Below, piece after piece: positions 46,033-53,895 of a stretch of 53,895 bases of DNA (position 1 is the stretch's first letter; every line of letters starts with the position of its first letter). Where the stretch lies: assembly GCF_003574425.1 (NCBI RefSeq), contig NZ_KZ984539.1, positions 8,826 through 62,720 of the forward strand, in the 5' to 3' direction. Source of the stretch: Cysteiniphilum halobium. GTDB taxonomy: Bacteria; Pseudomonadota; Gammaproteobacteria; Francisellales; Francisellaceae. A program made the position numbers and the translations under genes. The notes below the pieces were generated by a model. The model did not search any database, was not told the DNA's origin, and saw nothing but the letters and a program-made list of their open reading frames with translations.

Positions 46033-48240
46033 ATGGTTAAAGTAACGGATAAATATGCCTTAACTGATGAGGGGTTAATTGATTTTCAAAAGTGGCTACC
46101 GTTATTGGAAGCTTTTTATCCAAAACAACGTTTAGCAACGATTGCTGGTGCGATTGATATTTTAGCGCAATATGGTATTGATGAGCCTTCAGTGCATGGC
46201 GGGAGTTGCTTTGGTTATGGCGTTGAAATGGCAGCTGTCCTTTTTGATTTGCAGGCAGATGAGGAATCTGTCGCAGCGGCATTATTATTTGAGTTGCATT
46301 ACAATCAAAAAATAGCGCCAGAGCGAGTACTTCAATCATGTGGCGAAGCGGTTTTAAAAATTCTCGATGGTGCCACTGCAATGTCGGCGGTCAGAGCACT
46401 GCAAAATGCCAAACCCAATCAAGCACAAATTGATACCTTTCGCAAAATGCTATTAACGATTGTTGAAGATGTGCGTATCGTATTGGTCAAGTTGGCGGAT
46501 CGTGTGTGCACTATGCGCGCGGTTAAAAATTGGACGGAGAGTTATAAACAGACAATTGCCAAGGAAATCCTTGAAATATATGCCCCATTGGCAAATCGCT
46601 TGGGATTGTCAAAGATAAAATGGGAGCTTGAAGATCGTGCTTTTGCCTGTCTTTACCCTGTTGAATATAAGAAAATTGCCAGAGGGTTGAAAAAGAAGCG
46701 TTTGCAGCGTGAAGTTTATATTCATGATGCGATGGAGATGCTTAGTATTGAGCTCAAAAAAGAAGGTATTCACTTTGAGCTCTCTGGTCGGGTGAAACAT
46801 ATCTATAGTATATGGCGTAAACTACGAAAAAAAGAGCGTAGCTTAGATGAGCTATATGATATTCGGGCGATGCGTATATTAGTTGATTCAGTAGATGAAT
46901 GTTATCGTGCTTTGAGTATTGTTAATCAGTTGTGGGAGCCCATTGCCAGTGAATTTGCTGATTATATTGCAACACCTAAGCCCAATGGTTATCGCTCGGT
47001 GCATACCGTTGTTTATGGGCCTGAACATTTAACGCTAGAGATTCAGATTAGAACACATCAAATGCATAATGAATCTGAGTTGGGTGTGGCAGCTCACTGG
47101 CGCTATAAAGAAGGTGTGAAGCATGACCCCAGTTATGAAGCGCGTGTTAATTGGTTGCGTTCACTGCTTGACTGGGAGAGTGAGCTCGCTGACGAGCTAA
47201 AAAGTGATGAGCTGAAAAAAGAGCTTGCTGGGAATCGTGTTTATGTATTTACCCCCAATGGTGATGTGATTGATTTGGAGTTAGGGTCCACTGTGCTTGA
47301 TTTTGCCTATATGGTACATACGATGGTTGGGCATCGTACAAAAGGTGCCAAAATCAATGGTAAAATTGTGCCTTTGACAACTAAGCTAACCACAGGTGAC
47401 AAAGTTGAAATCCTCACGCATAAAGAACCTAGTCCAAGTCTTGATTGGGCAAATGCCGGTAGCGGCTTTATCCACTCAGCGAAAATTCGTGCGCGTGTTG
47501 CGCGTTGGTTTAAGCAAATAAACAAAGAGCAAAATGCGATTTTAGGGCGCGATCGCCTATTAGATGAATTAAAACAACATCGATTAAAGTCAATTGATTA
47601 TGCTGAAGTTGCCACACATTTTAATATGGCAGACGAGGAAACACTGTATGCCAGTATTGAAACAGGCTCATTACGTTTTAATCAGGTGGTGAATTATATT
47701 GTTGAGCATTATAAGCTTATTGAAAAGCCACCTATCGAAGAAGTGGCAGTTAAGAGTGTTAATGTAGGGCAAAGCTTAAAAGATAATGCACGCAAAACAG
47801 ATTTGACTATTTATGGTGTCGATAATCTACTATCACATATGGCAGGATGCTGTAAACCGGTGCAAGGTGATGATATTGTCGGCTATTTGACGCATGGCCG
47901 AGGGGTAACGGTGCATAGAGCGGTTTGCCCTAACTTCTTGCGTTTAAGCTTAAGCTCATCTGAGCGGGTGCTTGATGTGCAATGGGGGAAAAAGGACTTA
48001 AGGCGTTATCAGGTTGATTTGCTCTTGATTTGTAGTGATGTCGAAAAGGCGGTACACGAAGTCACCAGTATTTTAACGATTGAAAAAATCACAATTGCCG
48101 CATTGCAACCTTCATACTCAGATAAGCATAAAACGATTAAACTAAGTTTGATTTTAACGGATATGCAAACTTTAGATACATTAGCCAAGAAGATGAGTTC
48201 AACAGCTTATGTTGAGAATGTCACGCGTGTGATCGCGTAA
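46033..48240 (+). CDS. relA: RelA-type (p)ppGpp synthetase
   Basis: Ribosome-associated alarmone synthetase of the stringent response; 735 residues. Domains in order: a degenerate HD region with no catalytic His-Asp (ALLFELHYNQ near residue 84), the synthetase domain with SGRVKHIYSIWRK and KPNGYRSVHT, a TGS domain (VYVFTPNGDVIDLELGS), a zinc-finger region (HMAGCCKPVQGDDIVGYLTH), and a C-terminal ACT domain. The inactive HD domain indicates a synthetase-only enzyme. The acidic motif that is usually EFDD reads EFAD (residues 307-310). Confidence 0.95.
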   Translation: MVKVTDKYALTDEGLIDFQKWLPLLEAFYPKQRLATIAGAIDILAQYGIDEPSVHGGSCFGYGVEMAAVLFDLQADEESVAAALLFELHYNQKIAPERVLQSCGEAVLKILDGATAMSAVRALQNAKPNQAQIDTFRKMLLTIVEDVRIVLVKLADRVCTMRAVKNWTESYKQTIAKEILEIYAPLANRLGLSKIKWELEDRAFACLYPVEYKKIARGLKKKRLQREVYIHDAMEMLSIELKKEGIHFELSGRVKHIYSIWRKLRKKERSLDELYDIRAMRILVDSVDECYRALSIVNQLWEPIASEFADYIATPKPNGYRSVHTVVYGPEHLTLEIQIRTHQMHNESELGVAAHWRYKEGVKHDPSYEARVNWLRSLLDWESELADELKSDELKKELAGNRVYVFTPNGDVIDLELGSTVLDFAYMVHTMVGHRTKGAKINGKIVPLTTKLTTGDKVEILTHKEPSPSLDWANAGSGFIHSAKIRARVARWFKQINKEQNAILGRDRLLDELKQHRLKSIDYAEVATHFNMADEETLYASIETGSLRFNQVVNYIVEHYKLIEKPPIEEVAVKSVNVGQSLKDNARKTDLTIYGVDNLLSHMAGCCKPVQGDDIVGYLTHGRGVTVHRAVCPNFLRLSLSSSERVLDVQWGKKDLRRYQVDLLLICSDVEKAVHEVTSILTIEKITIAALQPSYSDKHKTIKLSLILTDMQTLDTLAKKMSSTAYVENVTRVIA

Positions 48241-48286
48241 TTTTGTTATTTAAGTACGTATGCAAATATTATCAGGTATTTTTTGG

Positions 48287-48309
48287 ATTCTCGGATCAAG
48301 TCCGAGAAT
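48287..48309. terminator. Hairpin between relA and trxB
   Basis: ATTCTCGGA, loop TCAAG, TCCGAGAAT: a perfect 9-bp stem preceded by TTTTTT on the plus strand. That run reads as AAAAAA ahead and T-rich behind for the minus strand. It resembles the widely dispersed GGATCAAGTCC-type hairpin repeats and could terminate either convergent gene. Confidence 0.55.
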
Positions 48310-48324
48310 GACCACAAATCGTCA

Positions 48325-48345
48325 TATTCGGGCTCGACCCGAATA
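48325..48345. terminator. Second hairpin between relA and trxB
   Basis: TATTCGGG, loop CTCGA, CCCGAATA: a perfect 8-bp stem, 15 nt after the first hairpin. The U-run is poor, so it may be a dispersed repeat more than a true terminator. Confidence 0.45.
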
Positions 48346-48378
48346 CCCATTGTTACCAAAAAACTATTGTTTAGGTAC

Positions 48379-49392
<1,014 letters not shown>

Positions 49393-49446
49393 CTATGCAG
49401 ATTTGAAATTAGTTGATGTTGGGAAGGTGATAGCATTCGTATGATG

Positions 49447-49478
49447 ACTGTATTAAAATGGTTTGCAAGCGATATAAA
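49447..49478 (+). repeat. Dispersed repeat, family C (diverged)
   Basis: ACTGTATTAAAATGGTTTGC, then AAGCGATATAAA. It covers an in-frame ATG at 49458 upstream of the oxygenase gene, so that ATG is probably repeat sequence and not the true start. Confidence 0.5.
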
Positions 49479-49496
49479 ATTAATAGGATGTCGAGG

Positions 49497-51827
49497 ATGA
49501 ACGAAATTCAAGCAGCTTTAGCGGCGTTAGAGCCAAAAGGTGATTTTTATACACAAAGAATGGTTAATGGTAGTTATTTGCAGATTAATGTCAATAAAAT
49601 AGGGCGTTTAGTATATCCACTGACAACTGAGGATATTGAGTCACTTATTGCGTTAGCAGAACCTGCTAAATATGGATTGAAAGAGCAAACAATTCTTGAT
49701 GAATCTGTTCGTAAAGTATGGGAAATAAAACCAACTAAATTTAAAATTCTCAAAACGTTATGGCGTAAAGGGTTTGAACCATTGCTTGATGGGATAAGGG
49801 GCGATTTGGGGCTGCCGGATGAAACACGTTTAAGTGTTGATTTGCATAATATGTTGGTGTATGAAGCAGGTTGCTTCTTTAAGCCGCATCAAGATAGTGA
49901 AAAAGTTGACAATATGGTAGCAACAATGGTTGTTGTGCTGCCAACAAAACATAGCGGTGGCGAGCTTGTTGTCGAGCACAATGGTCGCAGCTATACGTTT
50001 GATTCAGCCAAAGAAAGTGAGCTTGTTCAAGCCTTTTCTTTTTATGCAGATTGCCGCCATGAAGTAAAGCCATTAAAGAGCGGCTATCGAGTTGTGTTAA
50101 CATTTAATTTGATTTTAGAGAATTATAAAGGTCAAATAAATAGTTTAACTGAGCGCGACTTTGATAAGCGTGTTGATCAAGCAATTGCGCATTATTTCTC
50201 AACAAGGGATTGGCTGCCAAGCTGGCGGCGAAATGAAGATGAGCCTTTGAAATTCGTCTATTTATTGGATCATGAATATACCAAAAGTGGATTGAGCTGG
50301 CAGCATTTGAAAAATGCCGATCGAATGCGTGTAGAAGCTTTATTAAAAGCTGCCGACAAGCACCAATTAGACGCTTATTTAACCTTGGTTGACTCGCATG
50401 AAACGTGGGATTGTTATGATGAAAATGATGATTACTATAGCCGTAAGAGACGACGTTATTACTATGACGAGGATGAGGATGAAGAGTCTGAAGAAGCTAA
50501 TTATGTTTTAAACGATATTATTGATAGTGAGACGACGATTGAATACTGGCTCGATCGACAAGGGAATCATAGGGATTTTAACTCATGCTATGTTGATGAT
50601 TGCTATGTTCATGCCACAGTGAGTGGTGAGGATTTCACACCCTATGACAGCGAGTATGAAGGCTTTATGGGTAACTATGGCAATACCATGGATCGTTGGT
50701 ACAAGCGTGCAGCTATTGTGATGTGGCAAAAAAAGGATGCCGCTGCTATTTTATTTGCAATTGACCCTTTAAGTTATATTAATACGCTTTATCAGCCAAT
50801 GCGTGATGGAACTGCCATAGATAAGTTTAAAACTGATTTGTATGCCCAGCTTGATGCGCTTGAGAATGTGTGGAGTGCTTATGTTAAAAAAGTTGAAACA
50901 CCCGAGCAATATCGTGAATTGTTTCAATTTGTCAGCTATATAGCGGATAAAGCTCGGGCAAAAACAATTCTGGAGAACTTTGGTATCAAGCTTATTGCCA
51001 TAGATTATAGAGAACATTGGCATGGTTTGTCAGATAAATATGGTGCACAGTGGTTAATTGAGGTGTTTTCAAAGCTCATTGAAAAAGAGCGCTTATGGGA
51101 TGGTTTTACTGACTTTCCAAAATTAATAAAAGCTTTTCACCAGATCTCCATTGATAAAGAAGTATTGCGTTTTTTATTTAGTATGCAATTACAGCGAAAG
51201 GTCGAGCGCTTGCAGATTCAACTTGAAAGAAAACGAGAGCGTGTTGATGCTAAGTCAATCAAATTAAGGCATGACTTAGTGTCAGAGTTTATAAATGTTG
51301 CATTGAATCTAGAAGATCGTGTGCTGCATGATAAAGTGATTGATGTGGTATTAAGTAGAAACCTTCATTTAGATTCCTTACTACTTGTTGATGTGCTTGA
51401 GAGATATTTCCCACTTTCCAAAGAGATGCGTGCGCATTATGACATTGATCGCATTGTTAGTTTTGTACGGTTAGCGCTTGAAGAAGAGAAAAATATAGGT
51501 GTTAGAGACGAAAATGACTGGTGTATTTCTTTTGAAAACTCATGTAAATGTGAACTATGTGACGAATTGGGTGCATTTTTGCATGATAAGAATGCACAGT
51601 CAAAAACTTGGCCGATTGCGGAATCAAAAAGGCAGCATGTATCCAGTATGATTTATGACTTAGCTGTTCCGGTAAAGCTCGAAACTTTAAGGAAAGGCAG
51701 CCCACATAAACTTGTCTTGACCAAAGATGATGGGCTTTATGCCACCGCACTTAAGCGGTATCAGAAGGTCAGTGGTGCTTTAGCGCAATTATGTTTGGAT
51801 TTTAATATTAAGGAAGGTGCCATTTAA
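49497..51827 (+). CDS. Large 2OG-Fe(II) oxygenase (prolyl 4-hydroxylase-like) with a long C-terminal extension
   Basis: A 776-residue cytosolic protein. The N-terminal double-stranded beta-helix has the iron ligands His131, Asp133 (KPHQDSEK) and His188, and the 2-oxoglutarate Arg198 (HEVKPLKSGYRVVLTFN). A strongly acidic tract (DEDEDEESEEAN) lies near residues 328-339. A long helical region follows, with heptad-like basic segments (QRKVERLQIQLERKRERV). Near residue 690 is a Cys cluster, CKCELC, followed by a conserved-looking KRQHVSSMI and KLVLTKDDG module. I chose the start at 49497 for its AGGA spacing. Substrate unknown; protein or RNA hydroxylation is possible. Confidence 0.82.
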   Translation: MNEIQAALAALEPKGDFYTQRMVNGSYLQINVNKIGRLVYPLTTEDIESLIALAEPAKYGLKEQTILDESVRKVWEIKPTKFKILKTLWRKGFEPLLDGIRGDLGLPDETRLSVDLHNMLVYEAGCFFKPHQDSEKVDNMVATMVVVLPTKHSGGELVVEHNGRSYTFDSAKESELVQAFSFYADCRHEVKPLKSGYRVVLTFNLILENYKGQINSLTERDFDKRVDQAIAHYFSTRDWLPSWRRNEDEPLKFVYLLDHEYTKSGLSWQHLKNADRMRVEALLKAADKHQLDAYLTLVDSHETWDCYDENDDYYSRKRRRYYYDEDEDEESEEANYVLNDIIDSETTIEYWLDRQGNHRDFNSCYVDDCYVHATVSGEDFTPYDSEYEGFMGNYGNTMDRWYKRAAIVMWQKKDAAAILFAIDPLSYINTLYQPMRDGTAIDKFKTDLYAQLDALENVWSAYVKKVETPEQYRELFQFVSYIADKARAKTILENFGIKLIAIDYREHWHGLSDKYGAQWLIEVFSKLIEKERLWDGFTDFPKLIKAFHQISIDKEVLRFLFSMQLQRKVERLQIQLERKRERVDAKSIKLRHDLVSEFINVALNLEDRVLHDKVIDVVLSRNLHLDSLLLVDVLERYFPLSKEMRAHYDIDRIVSFVRLALEEEKNIGVRDENDWCISFENSCKCELCDELGAFLHDKNAQSKTWPIAESKRQHVSSMIYDLAVPVKLETLRKGSPHKLVLTKDDGLYATALKRYQKVSGALAQLCLDFNIKEGAI

Positions 51828-51867
51828 TGCATGAAGATAAATTACTAAGCATAAGGTGCTTAAGCGA

Positions 51868-52164
51868 TGAGGTTATCTGAGCGAATGAAAAGAATTTTAA
51901 AAAAAAGCCGTTTCTCAAAGCTTTGGTGAAGTGCCTGTCTACTTGTTTGGCAGTCGTGTTGATGATGACTTAAACGGTGGTGATATTGATTTAGCCGTTG
52001 ATGTTGAAATGGATCAAGAGCAATTTTGGCAGTGTAAAGTGAAATTTAAAACAGCGCTTTTGCAAATGGGCTTTGACCAAATTGACGTGGATGTGTTGCT
52101 CTATCACTCAAAAGATAAGCTTTTATCTCGTGAAACTTGTCGCACAGCAGTGAGCCTGTTTTGA
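51868..52164 (+). pseudogene. MNT-type nucleotidyltransferase, frameshifted in an A8 run
   Basis: From the ATG at 51868, MRLSERMKRILKK reads into a stop after 20 residues. One base fewer in the run of eight A at 51899-51906 would continue as AVSQSFGEVPVYLFGSRVDD and on to the end at 52164. That gives a normal MNT-domain protein of about 98 residues with GS...DIDLAVD, the metal/nucleotide motif. Such proteins are usually antitoxins of HEPN toxins, or minimal nucleotidyltransferases. No HEPN gene is present. A short product could start at the GTG at 51931. Either a pseudogene or a slippage-controlled gene. Confidence 0.8.
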
Positions 52165-52224
52165 TTTCCTTGCTTTGGGATGCACCTGTCAGATAAAATA
52201 TTATCTATTTTAAGGGTTTTCATC

Positions 52225-52243
52225 TATAATTAGACATTATAAT
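52225..52243 (+). promoter_or_regulatory. Palindromic operator and -10 region of hipBA
   Basis: TATAATTAGACATTATA is a perfect 6-bp inverted repeat with a 5-nt spacer. It overlaps a TATAAT (52238-52243) about 18 nt before the hipB ATG. This is a natural site for autorepression by HipB. Confidence 0.5.
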
Positions 52244-52260
52244 ATCCATTGGGATTTGCT

Positions 52261-52539
52261 ATGCTTCATTTTGTTACGACTTCAGATGTTCAGAAAAAAC
52301 TGGCGGATTACCTTAGAGCTAAGCGTAAGTCGCTAAAATACTCACGCAATAAACTCGCAGAGCGTAGTACCGTGCCCGCGGCGACAATTAAGCATTTTGA
52401 GACAACAGGTAGAATTTCATTACGCCAGTTTTTATTAATTTGGCAGACTGTTGATGATTTAAGCAGAATTGATGCGCTTACAAGGAAGAGTAAAGAGCCC
52501 AATTATAAAACGATTGAGGATGTATTAAAAGATGCGTGA
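52261..52539 (+). CDS. hipB: HipB-like XRE-family antitoxin
   Basis: A 92-residue helix-turn-helix protein: LADYLRAKRKSLKYSRNKLA, then ERSTVPAATIKHFETTGRIS, the XRE recognition helix. It probably represses the operon and binds the HipA kinase. The ATG at 52261 is used; a TTG 12 nt upstream is less likely. The gene overlaps hipA by 8 nt, the usual translational coupling for this toxin-antitoxin type. Confidence 0.9.
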   Translation: MLHFVTTSDVQKKLADYLRAKRKSLKYSRNKLAERSTVPAATIKHFETTGRISLRQFLLIWQTVDDLSRIDALTRKSKEPNYKTIEDVLKDA

Positions 52540-53809
52540 GTTTATAGCAAAGAAAACACTAGAAGTATTTAGATCAATAACATCGGGTCAAAAAATTAAG
52601 GTTGGGCAATTGGCGCAAAACCAGTCAGGCATTTACTTTCAATATGATCAGGAGTATTTAGCAAATCATGCCAACTTGTCACCATTTGCGCTGAAGTTTA
52701 ACTTGGATTTACAAAAAGCGCCTTCAATACCACATAATGGACTACATGGCGTGTTTGCAGATTCGTTACCTGATGGTTGGGGGATGCTGTTGATGGATCG
52801 TGTTTTTCGTCAACAGAATATCTTGCCTCATCAATTAACTCCGTTGGATCGCTTAGCGTTTGTCGATGACGGTGCGATTGGTGCACTCTCCTTTGTGCCT
52901 GGCTCGGAATATCAACTAGAGGCAAAGAAAGACAAGATTGATATTTATGAGTTAGGACATCAGGCACAAAGGCTATTTGAAGGCAGTTTAGATGAAGTTT
53001 TGCCGGAGCTTGTCAATGTTGGTAGCTCAGGAGGCGCAAGACCTAAGGCGCAGATCTATGTTTCGAAAGACTTCAGTTTGATAAGCACAAAAGCTTCTCC
53101 GAGTTTAGAGCCGTATATCATTAAATTCACTTCTGAATCATTGCCACTTGGGCATGAAGAAGGATTGTGTGAAGCGGCATATTTGAAAATGGCAAAAAAT
53201 GCTGGATTGAATGTCCCAGATTTTCAGGTGCTGCGAGCGAATGGTTTAATGCAAGGGCAAGCATGGATTGCACTTAAGCGATTTGATATTGCTAATCAAG
53301 ACAGGCTTCATGTGCATAGCTTATGTGGATTGATTGATGCGAACTTTAGAATGCCATCTGTTGATTATGAGGATCTGATTAAGCTGACTCAAACGCTTTG
53401 CCATTCACCGCAGGCGGCTCAATTGCAGTTTAGACGGGCCATGTTTAATCTATTTGCACTGAATCAGGATGATCATACCAAAAACTGGGCATTTATACTC
53501 AATGCACATAACGAATGGTCGCCTAGCCCGTTTTATGACGTGACATTTAGTCCAAATGCTTATAATGAGCATATGATGGCGTTTCAAGGCTATGGGTGCA
53601 AGCCACCTTTGAAAACTATACAATCACTTGCGCAGGTAGCGAATTATGCCTCTTGGCAAAATGCCCAAAAAGATATCCAATCAGTTGTTGATGCACTTTC
53701 ATATTGGCAAGACTATGCGTATGATTTAGGTGTAAATAAACAAACAGTACAGTTAATTCAGAAAAGGTTAGATGCAGTTTATGCGGAGAATCGTCAACTG
53801 CTGGAGTAA
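52532..53809 (+). CDS. hipA: HipA-family serine/threonine kinase toxin
   Basis: A 425-residue kinase toxin; E. coli HipA phosphorylates glutamyl-tRNA synthetase and triggers a stringent-response-like growth arrest. It has the N-terminal subdomain with HNGLHGVFADSLPDGWG, the phosphate loop VGSSGGARPKA (residues 163-173, with autophosphorylation-type serines), the catalytic NQDDHTKN (311-318), and the metal-binding FYDVTFS (Asp336). No key residue is missing. The pair looks intact and probably active, and the relA gene 4 kb away could supply the downstream response. Confidence 0.93.
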   Translation: MREFIAKKTLEVFRSITSGQKIKVGQLAQNQSGIYFQYDQEYLANHANLSPFALKFNLDLQKAPSIPHNGLHGVFADSLPDGWGMLLMDRVFRQQNILPHQLTPLDRLAFVDDGAIGALSFVPGSEYQLEAKKDKIDIYELGHQAQRLFEGSLDEVLPELVNVGSSGGARPKAQIYVSKDFSLISTKASPSLEPYIIKFTSESLPLGHEEGLCEAAYLKMAKNAGLNVPDFQVLRANGLMQGQAWIALKRFDIANQDRLHVHSLCGLIDANFRMPSVDYEDLIKLTQTLCHSPQAAQLQFRRAMFNLFALNQDDHTKNWAFILNAHNEWSPSPFYDVTFSPNAYNEHMMAFQGYGCKPPLKTIQSLAQVANYASWQNAQKDIQSVVDALSYWQDYAYDLGVNKQTVQLIQKRLDAVYAENRQLLE

Positions 53810-53849
53810 ACTTGATTGTGAATTAAAAATTATACAGGTTGAGGAAAAT

Positions 53850-53895
53850 ATGAAAAGACTTCCTATTGGTATCTCCAGGGTCACCTCATTAAAAA
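53850..53895 (+). CDS. Start of a gene cut by the window edge (possible AAA-ATPase/DUF1703-type protein)
   Basis: A GAGG site 6 nt before ATG, then MKRLPIGISRVTSLK running off the window. The opening MKRLPIGIS is characteristic of the AAA-ATPase-like plus PD-(D/E)XK (DUF1703) proteins, which continue with a YVDK motif. Only 15 codons are visible, so this is tentative. Confidence 0.55.
   Translation, partial: MKRLPIGISRVTSLK

Noticed and set aside
51828-51881. A 17-codon frame (MHEDKLLSIRCLSDEVI) starting at the oxygenase stop, with a good upstream AAGGAAGG
   Set aside because: Too short to judge. It could be the first codons of a lost HEPN toxin, but nothing downstream in any frame supports that.

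Overview
The window is an A+T-rich stretch of a bacterial chromosome. Gene content and order look gammaproteobacterial: ribF-ileS-lspA, aroK-aroB, rng-yhdP, separate RNase E and RNase G, a monofunctional-type RelA, type IV pilin and ComEC. My impression, not proven here, is a Francisella/Fastidiosibacter-like member of Thiotrichales. Almost all genes are intact and densely packed. Recent disturbance is limited to one IS1595-family insertion, one IS relic, several families of short intergenic repeats, and one frameshifted gene.

Layout. 0.15-8 kb (minus): lspA, ileS, ribF, a small unknown protein, a PBP5-type D,D-carboxypeptidase and a TolC-like outer-membrane lipoprotein. 8.16-8.32 kb: tRNA-Gly(GCC) and tRNA-Arg(ACG). 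8.4-13.4 kb (minus): a four-gene catabolic cluster of a lysine-6-dehydrogenase/saccharopine-dehydrogenase-like enzyme, an antiquitin-type aldehyde dehydrogenase, a DUF1338/HglS enzyme and a class III aminotransferase. Together these could take lysine (or saccharopine) to D-2-hydroxyglutarate. 13.5-18.1 kb (plus): comEC, a YihG-type acyltransferase, rubredoxin and a PLP enzyme that seems to lack a canonical start codon. 18.3-20.9 kb: major pilin, convergent with an O-antigen-ligase/pilin-glycosylase-like protein, then a DUF2062 protein. 21-22.7 kb: aroK-aroB. 22.7-23.2 kb: tRNA-Leu(CAA) bracketed by 54-bp inverted repeats. Then come a RelA/SpoT-domain synthetase and a methyltransferase. 25.3-26.3 kb: a complete IS1595-family element with an 8-bp target duplication. 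26.5-31.9 kb: rng and yhdP. 31.9-38.6 kb (minus): rne, a Sel1 protein, ffh, an aromatic amino acid permease and rsmE. 39.4-42.3 kb: a ClC antiporter, a LapA-like protein and tsaD. 42.5-45.3 kb: a thioesterase, a second permease and a KfrA-like DNA-binding protein. 45.5 kb: RNase P RNA. 46-49.3 kb: relA and trxB, convergent.

The right end (49.5-53.9 kb) looks accessory. It holds a very large 2OG-Fe(II) oxygenase, a frameshifted MNT-type nucleotidyltransferase, a complete hipBA pair, and the first codons of what may be an AAA-ATPase/DUF1703-type gene.

The most unusual signals are the compact lysine-to-2-hydroxyglutarate cluster, the probable AUU start after rubredoxin, the tRNA-Leu cassette inside inverted repeats beside an alarmone-synthetase-like gene, and an IS1595-type element that used the same target in two copies of a dispersed repeat.
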